DNA from: Gnetum montanum
Lineage: Eukaryota > Streptophyta > Gnetopsida > Gnetales > Gnetaceae
Direction: 5' to 3'
DNA length: 64,000 bases
NCBI GenBank assembly: GCA_015680685.1
Contig: MNCI01007580.1
Location: forward strand, 465,034 to 529,033
Part shown: positions 1-11,387 of the stretch, one piece after another
Numbering within the stretch: the stretch's first letter is position 1
Layout of the letters: every line of letters begins with the position of its first letter
Position numbers and translations under genes: made by a program
The notes under the pieces: generated by a model
The model's database searches: none
What the model was told of the DNA's origin: nothing
Seen by the model: the letters and a program-made list of their open reading frames with translations, nothing else

Positions 1-609
1 CTCCTTTTCTTTTGCCATTCTAACGCTACCGGAGGTTCGTGATTAGTCATGGGGGTACGGGGCCTGATTTTTTCAATTTTCTCCTAGCCCCAAAATTTTT
101 TGATTTTCTTCCTAACCCCTACACCTTCAGTAGTCATCAGTAACATATTCCTAGATCCATATCAGCCATACCACAACTTAGCCAATGAGTTTACATCGAA
201 GCAAGGTATCAATTACATGATGATTCAATTACCCTTGCTAATATACGATTGTGTTGTGTGTGCAGATGGTGGACATGCAACAACGGATTGGATCTGGAGC
301 AAACACTTGGAATGGAGCAGCGTTGAAGCAGCTATGCAAAGAGCAAGATCGATGACGTGCTTACGGATGGACAACGAAGGCCCAATCTTGGCGTTGGCAG
401 CAGCAACACTTCTTTCTCTCTCTCTTTCTCAGCTGCCAACGAAGGCCTAATGTCATTGTAATAAGGTGTTCACCCTTGTTGTCATGAACACCAGTTCTGT
501 CAAGTCTTGTAATGATGATCCGTTCACATTTCATCCCATTAGTTCCATTCCCCTCAATAATTCCATACCTACCTGATATTATTGTAAGGAACTCGAGGAC
601 GAGTTTTCA

Positions 610-625
610 TTTAGTCATGGGGGTA
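610..625 (+). other. 3' polypurine tract of element A
   Basis: TTTAGTCATGGGGGTA directly precedes the LTR. The same sequence, with few changes, precedes the 3' LTRs of B, D, E and F, and it recurs at 43-57 inside this element. Confidence 0.75.
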
Positions 626-1601
626 TGATGAGACACAATATCGCATGCACTGCGATATCGTGTCGTCCCCTATGATATCGCGTATGCGATATCGCGGTCC
701 GCCGCCAAATCTATAAATAAGAGGTGGCACTCCCCTCATTTCTCATCCTAGGTTAAAAATAGGGAAACTTTGACAGTTTGATCACTCTAGAGATAGAATA
801 TTTTCCATGTGCTTGCAGTAGGAGTCCCCAAGTGAACGGATCTTTATTCGAGCAGCTTTGTACTTGAACGCAAGTTGTGTACGGCAATAAAGACGAGCTT
901 TGTGGATAAACCTTGCAGTGCATGAAATAGGTTTATTACTTATTATTTATTACATGTTATTTATTACCTGCATTAGCGTGGCATGAGTACGACTTGATTA
1001 CGAGCATTGACGAATGTGTATGGCTAATCAATGAATCGGCTGCTCATTGCGATTAGTCTCTTTCACCCTCAACTCCTAGAATGCGAGATGAGTACGACTT
1101 GATTACGAACATCTACGGATGTGTACGGCTAGTCAAGGAATCGGCTGCTCATCATGTTTAGGCTAGTTAAGTGCCTCAGTACGACCACTTCGAGCACGTG
1201 CGTTACGTGTGGTGATCCTAGTAATGATTAGCGTTTGGTAGCCACAGTTGCATAGTTCAAGGTGTGTACGGTAAGTGGGAACGGATGCTGACGCTAGTTA
1301 ATTTAGACTTAGGTCCTTAGTTAGAGTTAGTTAGCTTTTTCAACCCTTCACCTTGATAGTATAGGAGAAAAACAGAAAAGCTATAAAAATCATATACCTC
1401 GTACTTACTTAACCATACATCGTGACAACAACAAGTAAGTCTGGAAGACAACGAATGATTAACCCCAAGTGTTCCATGGGGCGTTTAAGCATTTAGTCTG
1501 CGGAGTTCGATCGGATCGCGGGTGCTATGCTCATTTTGTATGATTGAGTGTAGGGGTACTCGTTTCGTATGGTTGAGTGTAGGGTACCTCGCCACTCATC
1601 A
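626..1601 (+). repeat. 3' LTR of element A
   Basis: It begins TGATGAG and ends CTCATCA, a 7-bp inverted terminal pair. U3 carries an (A/G)ATATC palindrome array (cores near 638, 654, 674, 688), followed by a TATA box CTATAAATA at 711-719. The inverted repeat TCTTTATT (841-848) / AATAAAGA (886-893) places the poly(A) signal in a stem. A block of about 65 bp beginning ATGAGTACGACTTGATTACG occurs twice, near 984 and 1090, which makes this LTR longer (976 bp) than its relatives of about 800 bp. Confidence 0.9.
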
Positions 1602-1973
1602 TAAGGTAGACGAACTTAGGAAAAGTAGAACCGGATTAAGAGGTAAGGTAGATGAAATTATTGAGTAAAAGCACAATGTGATGAATGCTTCATGTAAACG
1701 AAGAGCAGCCATCTACTCGTGCAATGTTTTGCCATTGCTTACTTTAAAATGATTTGTTTTTGGTCATTTCTCTTAGAATATATCCTTGAGGGGCTACAAC
1801 CCAAATTGAAGGGAGTTCCAACATGGACGGAAGCAAGCCTGCCGATGGAGAAGATATTTATCACGGATGAAGGAGCTCCATTGTTTGCTAGAATACTCTT
1901 AAGGTACTGCAAATTGCTGTTGTTGTATGGTTTTGGCCAGTTTGAGGATTGAAGAAGATTGAAGTTGTCTGCC
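1602..1973 (+). promoter_or_regulatory. Promoter/5' leader interval of the mTERF gene
   Basis: This 372-bp stretch between the LTR end and the predicted start codon holds no recognisable gene. The promoter and 5' UTR of the mTERF gene should lie here or be supplied in part by the LTR. No clear TATA box or initiator can be assigned by eye. The first ATG in good context downstream is at 1974. Confidence 0.4.
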
Positions 1974-4900
1974 ATGGCATCAGTGGCCTTTGGAAGGTCA
2001 TCTGGCTTGGCAAGTTTTGTCACTGAACTCTTTGTTAAGCATAGTCGCAGGTACTCTAACAACATTAACATTAACATCAACATCAACATCTGGAATGAAG
2101 GATTCAGACGATACAGATGGAGATTACTTTGTGTGGCACAGTCACAGTTACAGGTACAACAACAACGACGAAAGTCAACGGGAGAGGGAGAGGAAGCAGA
2201 AGAAGCAGAGCATGGGGTGCTTTTATCTTCACCGCTTTTAATGGTACATGATTTCTTACATAATACCTTATTCTGCAGGCCTGCATAACTTGGTCGGTCT
2301 TCCTAAAATTTTTTTAGGGATCCAGGAATTCTTATGCTCGTGTAATGTATTTTCTCAATACCGTTCATTCTCGAATTTGCAGAATATGTTCTGCCGCCAT
2401 GATTTGGTCGAATTTGCAGAATATGTTCTGCCGCCATGAATTGGTTTGACATAACGTCAAACAACCTTCCCTTTTTTTTTTTGGGTTTAATGGAGGTTCG
2501 GCTGTTGAGAAACATTTGGAAGTACGAGGGATGTCAAAATATTAAGCATCCATGCAATCGCGTGTTCCTGTAATCTTTTGAAAATGAAGAAGTACAAAAC
2601 GAAGAAAACTCAAAGTTAATGCAGAATTGAAATTCAAGGCTTGTGACTTGTTGGTTAAGGCATCCAGGTTCAATTTCCATTGGTTATCCTCTCTGAGATT
2701 ACAAACATTGCAAAAAAATGGTTGAAATTACACTGGACCAACATATCCCTAGGATATAGAATGTAATAAGTGTCAGAAATTCTTGGCAGTAAAAATGTAG
2801 AATGCATGGGTTAATACGAGAAAGAAAACTTGCCATCCATATGGGTGATTTGCTTTTTTATTCTCATCATTTTTCACCATGAGAGAACCGTTCATTGCAT
2901 ACCAAGATGATTGGCAGGTATCTGAAACACAGAAATTTTCAAGCTGTTATGCAATTTCTAGCACATAACACTCTTACTGGGGATGCAGGCTTCTCAATAA
3001 GGTTCCAACTATTCGTGATGCCTCAATAGGATTTGAGATTTTTAACATGCAAAATGGATAGTTACAGTACATGATTTTTGAAATTTGAGTAAAACGCAGT
3101 TTCTTATCCTTGGTTGCATTGAAATTTGTTGTTGAGGCCGGTGAGGTACCAGGCATCTCTACTAAAAGGAAATATGAATACGGAAAGCATAAGTAAAATA
3201 TTGTTAGAATGCAACCAACCATTTCGTTAATACTTGAAAGCATTTTACTCTTTAAATAAAATCAAAGAATTTGTTAGAATGTTCTATACAAAATACAATG
3301 ATTTCCTGGGTCAGAAAATATTCAGTTAAATGCATTACGTTAGAAATTGCATCTCAAATTTGAAGCTAGAGCCTCAATCAAGGACCACCCTTTCATGAAC
3401 AGTGTAACACCTTAACCATCTGATGTCACCTTTCTGGCTGTGTGTGCATATCACGGAGACTATATCAATTTGTTCCTATGGGATCCCATCTGATGATCAA
3501 AACAATTTCATGACATAGCAGTTCCCAGTAGGTGCAGGCAAGACAAATCAAAACTAGGAGACTAGGAGTTAGAGAAAAACCATGTTGGGATGCCTGATCT
3601 TTATACACCAAGAATTATGGATACAGATTGAAAATGATCTATTTGAGAGTGCTTTTAGTAGATAAGTATTGAGGATTGATAAGCATGTTTGTCCTTTGGT
3701 GTGAACGGTGATATACCTTCCCTGAACGACTGTAACAAAAACACTTGCTCTTATGTTAGGATATTTGCAATCTATTTATGTTAGTTTAAAGCTACACAAA
3801 GGTCATCCTTAGTTTGTTCGAAATGGAAGAATACTCCATTTAATATTTTTCAATATTTTTGCATGCATTTTTCCATTGCTATTATTACACTTCCTCTCCC
3901 AAGTTACTTCCTTTTAGTCATATATGTTGCCTGACAGTTTCTGTGCTTCCTCATTTTTGCAGGATGTCCAAGAAGCTGTGACTCAATTGCTGTGTGAATC
4001 AGGTGTTTCTATGGATGATGCAATTACTATATCTAGTAGGGCACCCAAATATAATCAGATGCTGGCTGATACTGTTCAAGAGCTTGATAGTTCCAATCTT
4101 TGGAATTTATGGCAACAGCAAGAAGTTTCAGAGTGTCAAATAGTTAACCTTGCATTCAAAGAAAAGGTGCTTGAAGTAGCAAGAAGAAAAGATGCAAATA
4201 ACATTGCTCCATACCTGGAAAGTTTAGGTGTTAAATATTCATTAGTTTTGTATCTTGCACGATACTTTTCAACAGAGACTGTGATCAGCCTTTCTACAAA
4301 GGTTAGCTTTCTTTTGTCCATAGTTGTTATAACACTTATGTAAAAGCACATGTTGGCTTGTTAGTAAAATGGTTAGACCTTGAACAGGAGCTCTGAGGAT
4401 CAAAATCTCACCCATTCAGTATGTTCAAGTGGGTATCAATTGGGCCACATTCATCATTATTATCATATGCTTGACCGAGCTTAACTTGGGTGAATTGGAT
4501 AGTTCATACAAAATGTCATTTTTAAAAAATTATAAATCAAAAGTATACCAGAAACAACATAGAGGCTTGATTAGTGGTGTTAGATGATATTAGTGCCGGG
4601 GATGATGTTATTGCTGGTTCTGGTGCTTGTGCTTTGTCAATTCAATTATCATGCTTGCAGACAATCTTGTATGTGTAGTGTGTTCATATGCAAATTGAAT
4701 ATTAGTGCGTTGTAGTTGGCAACGTAACTTGAAGAGTGAAACTATATCTCCCTCTGATTTAGATAATGCAAGCCATGTTACAGTCAACTGCTAGTCATGA
4801 GAAAATACTGAGCCCTCTAACAGCATGTATTAAGCATATTAGAGCACATTGATGGTTGTACCTATAATTTCATTGATGGTAGTTGATACGACAGTTTATT

Positions 4901-7900
4901 TTAAGATTATAAAATTTTATTTTAGAAGGTTCTGATGTATTGTAAATGCTTTTTGGATCTGCTATTTGAGAGAAATTTTGATCTTTGATATTTTGCAAGT
5001 ATGGTGTGTCTTATTCTGAAATTTGCAGATAAACTATTTGAAGAATATACTAGAGCCATGTAATTATGGAACAATTGATATTGGATCCAAGGTTCAGCGC
5101 ATGATGATGCGATTATCGATTTCAGTAGATGATGACCTTCAAAAGACACTATCATTTTTTGAAAAGGTTGATTGATTCTTTCTTGTTTTTAGCTCTCTTT
5201 TCAGAAATCATATATATGTTATGTAATTCATTAACTTTAATTGAGGTTGTGTCCTGAGAAAGCTGCAGTCTTACTAGTTCAGTTATTTCTGACCGGAACA
5301 GATTCATTATTTGTTAGCCATTGCTTTTTAGATTGAAGCTCAGCGTGGAGGATTAGCAACACTAAATTCCGGAACTGAAATTATTGCACGACTTATAGAG
5401 TCATTTCCAAAGCTATTTCTTCTATCTGTTGAAAATCATGTTAAACCTGTAGCTGATTTCTTGGAAGGTGTTGGGGTACCAGGACATCTTGTTGGAATGG
5501 TCTTCTTATGCTTTCCTCCAGTTTTCCTCTATGATATTGCTGGAGATATTCGACCAAGGTTGTGCACTTTGAATAAGGTTTGCAAGTTTAATTGACTGTC
5601 GATTTATTATTTTCATTATAACTAGGATATATATATCTAAAATGATGTTTCAAAGCTTCAAGTTAACATAACCAAAACAATGTAGCTTCAGATGTTCACA
5701 AATGAAACAAATGAAATATGATAAAAATACAGTTAATTTAAACTACCCTTTTTTCCAACTTTTTGTCTGCATGCTGGAATGTGTTATTACAACTAAACTA
5801 ATCTAAATTGTGAGTTACAAATAGAATAGATTTCATGCCCTAGCTGCTGTTCCCATGCATGAAGTCATAGTTCCAAGTGGAATCCAGTTTATGTAATTAG
5901 ATCATTATCATTGTCATTCTGGCCTTATCCTAACTACATGGGTCAGCTTTATGAATTTCTTTCCACCATTCACTTCTATTAAGATCTAAATAAACATTAA
6001 TACTCAAATCTTGGATGTCTTTCTGTATACTTACAAACCATTTATGTTTAGATCTACCTCTTTGTTGCTTCCTCTTGAATTTAATAAACTGACCTCTTCT
6101 AGCAAGTGCATTCTTTAGTCTTCTTAGGACATGACCAAACTATATGAGAACTTTGCTTAAACTTCCCTTAACAAAAGAATTGCTGATTTGATCTTTCCAT
6201 GTCAAATCAAACCTCCAGCTTAGCATTTGCATCTCTGTCATATATATACGCTGAGCCTGATGCTTTTTGATTGGCTGACATTCCAGATGTTAAAGGATCA
6301 CAGGGTTGATAGTAGTTTTGTAGATAGGAATTTTTCTATGACAAAGCATGCTAAAGGATCACTAGGTTTTTGAACTTTGACTAACTATTTAGATTTTAAG
6401 ATAGAATTCTCACCAAATTATGTCACTAATAAGAAGATTTTATTTTAGACGTTGTATTTCTGAAATTTTTTTCCTTTCTTTCAATTTTTTCCCATTTTCA
6501 TATAACTTGTTTTTACTGTAGTTTCTATATCTTTATTATTTTTTTATTTTTTCTTTTTTTCTACAACTAGCTATTTTTTCTAAAACTAAGCATTAACTAG
6601 CCATTAATTGTAATGTTATTTATTCTCTCTCTAACCCTTTAGAAATCAGTTGCAACTAATAATAAATCTAGTATAATTTGAAATGTCTTGCAGATTAAAA
6701 ATATGCAAGCTATGGATGATACAATGATTTTATTACTTAACACATTATGCATGTATCATTTGATTTTTATTTGTCTCTGGAAGAAGTTTTCACAATCTCA
6801 ATGACTCAGATGTTTAATAGTTCATCATGTTGACTTTTAGCTTGTTGTTTGGCTTGGTTCATTGGTTTAAATGTGAAGTCATAAGTACTTGTTGAAAATT
6901 ATTCAAAAGCTATGGTTTATTTTTCCATGTTGGATTAATATATGTTTTAAATTTTTGCACAGATTGGCATTTGTAAAAAGAATATTGGAAATATGCTAGT
7001 AAGATATCCGTGGCTTCTGAGTAGATGCGTTCTTGAAAACACCAGGGCTGTGATCAACTTTTTTGATGAAGCAAATGTAATGTTTTAATTTTTTGTCCCC
7101 CAAATTCAATTCTCTGACAAAGTTCTGAAGGTCTTTTAATTAATATTTTCTGATATTATTTGTATTGTTTATGTTTCTTTTTCCTGTGCCTTTGTGGTAT
7201 GTTGGAATCAATTGAAATTTAAAATAAATTAATGACGGGCATGCTGTTAATAGTAATTTATGAAATAAAATACAAGCTTCTTTTATTTATTTATTTAGAG
7301 ACTGAAGGTAATCTTTTCAAGCGGGGGAGCCTTGACTTAATGGCCAAAGTATCATCTATCTAGTCTGTAAAAGTAGGTTAAATATTCAAGTTGACACGTG
7401 CCGTTTGGCACCATGGTTAAAAACTTGCCTTCAATTTGGTGTCAGTTGGACAGCCTATTGTAAACATCAGTGTCAAATGATCTTCCATCCCTAAGAGGTG
7501 CACCAGTTGGTGGGATAAAGGTAAGGACCTTGACGATCTGGAAATAATCAACTTATGTACTAGTCTTTCTAATTTGTAACGATTGACAGCATTCAGACAT
7601 GTATATAAAATTTAGATACCTTTTATTGGAGAGACTATCTGAATGTGTTCAGATATATAGATACATGTGTTGAAAGGATTCAGGCAGGTTCGACAAGAAA
7701 AACACACATAACAGACATGCACAAAATTTAAAATGGAAGCTTTTTTATAGCTCGAATGCAGCAGGGTCAAGGCCATGCATAAATCTCATTCACAGGTGCC
7801 TAAATGTTTGGCAAAATTCCCCCCAATATGTTAGATAAATGGATCCTTGTCTTGTTGTAGACGTTATTTGAGGGCATCTTCTAGGATGTTATGCCACCAT

Positions 7901-9495
7901 ATGACCTCAATGGATCTCTGTTTTGCTCCATCCTAGAATTCATGGCTGTCTAGCATTCACCATGATAATTTGTTTTCTCCTATCAATCATTCGCACTACA
8001 TGCACAGATTTGGGCTGAGGGGTGGGATATGCTGGTGTTTGAGGAGTGGTTGAGTTTTCCCCCAACATTGGTTTTTTAACTCTATCCTTTTCCACTGTTC
8101 CAAGGATGGCTGAAAATGGGATGATTATGCATTGCATTTGTCTTTTTTCTCTCCTTTTGTTGATCACCGAGTAGTATGAAGTTTCCTTCATAATCTTTAA
8201 TGTTCAACAATTTGTATAAATTATCCTTCTATGAATTTTCCTTATTATAAATTTTTTAATGCCATGTTCCATGTTTCTAATATTAAATTTCATTTTTTCA
8301 GTATTTAATATATAAAAATTCCTTATCTTATACAGGTGCCAAGAATCAAGGTAAAGCGGGCACTTGCAGGATGCCCTCAACTATCAGGTTCTTCAACCGT
8401 GAAATTGAAGGTGATGCTAGATGAGATAAATAGCCTTGTTGAGAGCACATCGGTAACCAGAGTATTTTCATCAAGCCCTCGTTTGTTCCTGAGAAGGCCA
8501 CAGGATTTTAACAAGGTTTATCTTTGTTTTTTATTTCCAACATGTGCTGTAATTTTATATTTGTCTCTTCTCTTATGATAGCATTTGCACCGAGTCTTTT
8601 AAAAGATTTAATTTTAGTGTCCATAACGTCTTGTGCGTATATATATTGACAACCTTATTTTTCAAAAGAGACTTGGAAATGCATCTTTAATCATAATGAA
8701 TACGACTGCCATAATTACGAATGCCTTTGATTGAGTCATGGCTATATACTCTACTAATTTTTATTTAGTTCTATTCTTACATAATACAAAACATTTTATG
8801 TGGTGCCGTGATCTGACTGCTGTTTTTCATGATTAAGGTTGTGATGTTCTTACGGAAACTAGGTCTTGATTCCAATAGCATTGGAAAAGTTCTAAGGCGA
8901 TGTCCAGAAATCTTTGCTACTGATATCCAATCAACCATGAAAAGGAAATTGGCATTCCTTCAGGACCTTGGTATTTCCACCGAACGTGTCCAACGTGTTG
9001 TTGAGAAATATCCAGATGTTTTAGTAAGAGGGGTGGACCAATCATTAAAGCCAAGGTAATTCCTTTTACTTTCTCTTTTAGCCTGGGGGAGATGGGGCTA
9101 AAATTTATGGCTTTAGTTCTAACTTTTAAACTTGAAAATTATATTTGCCAACTTTTTTCAGGATTGAGTATTTAGAGAAGGTGGGATTCTCAAAGGCACA
9201 GATATCTTTCATGATAAAGGCTTTTCCACCACTGTTAGGATACAGTGTGAATGTTCTTGAAAGAAAAATGGATTTTTTGATTGATGTTATGGAGAAATCA
9301 ATAGATGAAGTGGTGGCATATCCAAGATACTTCAGCTACTCTCTAGAAAATAGAATCAAACCAAGGTTCAGGGTTCTGAAGCGGCTAAAATTTCAGTGTG
9401 ATTTGAAAACTATGCTGTCAGGAAATGATGAGGAATTTGCTGAACGATTTTTAGGTGTAAGTCGGATGCTTGTGCCACCCGTCGAGGATATGTAA
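1974..9495 (+). CDS. MTERF2: mTERF-family organellar factor, mTERF2/EMB2219-like (8 exons, 612 aa)
   Basis: Exons inferred from frame and GT/AG sites: 1974-2243, 3963-4301, 5029-5166, 5332-5577, 6963-7076, 8336-8515, 8838-9055, 9162-9495 (TAA). Lengths sum to 1839 nt and all junction phases agree, giving 612 aa. mTERF proteins bind nucleic acid in plastids or mitochondria through stacked helical repeats. The repeats show as recurrent Leu/Pro modules (FPKLFLLSVE, VRYPWLLSRC, LRRCPEIFATDI, VEKYPDVLVRG, FPPLLGYS), and the C-terminal motif PRYFSYSLENRIKPR is typical. The block RMMMRLSIS...TLSFFEKIEAQRGG and the overall length resemble Arabidopsis EMB2219/mTERF2 as I remember it; that protein is embryo-essential. 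Residues 1-30 (MASVAFGRSSGLASFVTELF..) look like a transit peptide and contain a short (Asn-Ile)5 run. Exon 1 is the least certain: it rests on the Kozak-like GCCATGG, the presequence character and the matching phase. No stop interrupts the exons, so the gene is probably functional. Confidence 0.82.
2060..2090 (+). repeat. Hexamer microsatellite in mTERF exon 1
   Basis: Five tandem AACATT/AACATC units encode (Asn-Ile)5 inside the presumed transit peptide. The repeat keeps the frame, so length changes would only alter the number of dipeptides. Confidence 0.8.
2635..2760 (+). mobile_element. Possible tRNA-derived SINE in mTERF intron 1
   Basis: GGCTTGTGACTTGTTGG resembles a Pol III A box, and GGTTCAATTTCC about 30 bp later fits the B-box consensus GWTCRANNC. 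The boundaries, the tail and any target duplication are not clear. A tRNA-like pseudogene is an alternative. Confidence 0.35.
4345..4520 (+). mobile_element. Possible tRNA-derived SINE in mTERF intron 2
   Basis: TTGGCTTGTTAGTAAAATGG (A-box-like) is followed by GAGGATCAAAATCTC (B-box-like) at roughly SINE spacing, a few dozen bases after the exon 2 donor. No clean tail or flanking duplication was seen. Confidence 0.38.
5885..6330 (-). mobile_element. Decayed RTE-clade LINE fragment in mTERF intron 4
   Basis: Read on the minus strand, this stretch gives the C-terminal part of a plant RTE-type reverse transcriptase. It has ECQPIKKHQAQ, then MQMLSW, then FGHVLRRLKNALARRG followed by a basic RGRSKHKWF block, ending in WWKEIHKADP before an ATT-rich tail near 5900. 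These are the usual 3'-end hallmarks (C.I....KM...EMRML.W, WFGHV.RR...A..RR, GRPK.TW). An in-frame stop just before FGHV shows decay. It is 5'-truncated, antisense to the host gene and wholly intronic. Confidence 0.75.
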
Positions 9496-11382
9496 TAATT
9501 GAATTGCTTGGAATTTTTGTGAAACAGGAATTAATCACTAGTTATCGTTCATGAATCGTTAATGCACGAATTCCAATGACCACTTGTGCTATATGTCAAG
9601 CTTTGAAATATACTAAACCTAACAATGAAAACTGGTTTCAATAGATTTAGGAAGCTATATGGCCACAAAGTGGAGATCAGTTTGACACATTAGTATTTGA
9701 TATACAGCCATGAAACTTGAAGGTGAAAAAATTGTCAATGTTGGGAGCGTTGTTAGATGATGGGGCTCAACTTAATAATAAGGGGTGAGCCTATGTAAGT
9801 TAGTTTGGGTATTCTTACCTGCTGCCCAAAGTATTGAATATGTATAAAATTTTTAAATACATGCCTTTGCATTGCCATTAACAAATTGTCATTGCCACTG
9901 GTTGTCTTCAGTAGTCCAATCCTTTATTAACAGTGCAGAGGTTTTATCTTTAGTCACTGGTGACCTTTAGCTTTGTCAGGTTTGGGTTCATTTTGATCAG
10001 ATTTTTGATTCTTTGCAAACATGTTTACATGTAAATCTAAATCTCTTATTTTTCTTTGCTGTCATGCATGTTTAGGCTCTACATTGATTTCTATGTAAAA
10101 GCTTGAAGTAGGAACATACATTTTCGGCAACAAATTATGCCAAAAAAAAAACCTGTCATAGTGCTACAATGAACCTACATCCTTATTACTTTTTGCAAAA
10201 ACAAAAGGTGGCTTATGTTGCATGGTGTCGGATTCATAACACTTGCTTTTTGTTAATTTCTGTTTCGTTCTGGAAAATAAAAAAGCATTGTGGTCAAGAT
10301 TTCTGTATTCTGGTGTTTTCTTCCTTCTTGATTTTGTGTTATTTGACTTATTTTCTTCCTTTATTATTCTTTGTGCTCTGATCCTCCTTGGGTTTTATTT
10401 ATAATTATTTTTCTAAGTATATTGTTGAATAGGGAAAAATAAACAGCCACCACATGTGAAGCCTTGCTGATGCGCTAAGTAAGGTTTGCATTATAAATAT
10501 TTCCTTAAAAATCTAGCGGCGTCGGAAGACTAATCAATATGCTCCAAAATGCTTGGCGTTTAGGGGAGAAGAGGTGAGCAAGCGATCTATTAGAAACAAT
10601 TTCTATTATCATTTTACTTTTTGTAGTTTTTATCGGTTGCATTGTAAAACGTGCTGTGCAAGTTGTTTAAACCTTAAAATAATCTTTGTGAATTTTATAC
10701 GATAAAAATGGAGTTTTGACCCTAAATTGGTAATTTTAGCATTTTTCTAACTTTTTCCATGAATTTATGTTCATAACTCAAATGTTTCTGCAATTTGATA
10801 GCTTGTGAAAGATAGAAAACATTGATTTTCCAAATTTTTCATGCCATTTTGAATCTTGAAAATGCTTTTAATTCACATTGTGACCTATGGCTAGGTCATG
10901 CAATGTCAACTATGATGGTCGTCACAATTGATGTTAGTGGGTTAGGATAATTCTGAGCGTGTTAAATTATCGCAATGAAGTTCAATGGACCGAAAAATTG
11001 TGCAAAAATACTGTTTTTGAAACATAAGGGATGTTTTGACATTTTATGTTCTACGGGACCTTCATACGTTAATAAAAGTGATGATATGAATCTAAAATGT
11101 TAGTGGGAAGGGAAGTTGCAATGGACCAAAAAATGGTGCAAAAATATTGTTTTTGAAACATAAGTGATGTTTTGACATTTTATGTTCTATGGGACCTTCA
11201 TACATTAATAAAAGTGACGATATGAATCTAAAACGTTAGTGGGAAGGGAGATAGAACTTTGTTTCAATCTTTCAAATATCCATTTTGATGGTAAAAACTT
11301 ATTTTAGAAGTTTGTCTATTCTAGCTAGCATTTGAAAATTATTCAATGACTATGGAATGCTTTGCATTTCAAAAGTGGCTTG
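9496..11382. other. mTERF 3' flank and intergenic DNA
   Basis: AT-rich sequence follows the mTERF stop codon. The 3' UTR must end here, but no poly(A) site can be fixed with confidence. Apart from a tandem duplication near its end, I recognise no gene or element. Confidence 0.5.
10977..11250. repeat. Two-copy tandem duplication, period about 136 bp
   Basis: The block running from CAATGGACC..AAAAA to GTTAGTGGGAAGGGA occurs twice head to tail, with only a handful of substitutions. Copies start near 10978 and 11114. There is no coding content. Confidence 0.8.
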
Positions 11383-11387
11383 AAATG

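Larger units (their letters stand above)
1..1601 (+). mobile_element. Element A: 3' part of an Athila-like Gypsy retrotransposon
   Basis: Only the last part of the element lies in the window: 625 bp of internal sequence and the 3' LTR. The internal part aligns by eye with the reverse complement of 59008-59630 in element E, including a TTAGTCATGGGGGTA tract at 43-57 and a TGTGTGTGCAG/ATG junction at 263-268. No gag, pol or env-like domain is visible here; after the ATG at 266 the frame closes quickly. The polypurine tract abuts the LTR at 625/626. The 5' part and 5' target duplication are outside the window, so completeness cannot be judged. It is the same subfamily as element E and the solo LTR at 25136-25943. 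Confidence 0.85.

Noticed and set aside
1719-1952. Plus-strand frame just upstream of mTERF exon 1
   Set aside because: It does not join the gene in phase through a good splice site and shows no mTERF similarity; ATG 1974 gives a better presequence.
7310-7560. Possible third SINE in mTERF intron 5
   Set aside because: An A-box-like sequence occurs, but no convincing B box at the right distance.
7940-8191. Minus-strand 83-codon frame in mTERF intron 5
   Set aside because: No domain; it is intronic and probably repeat-derived, but cannot be assigned.
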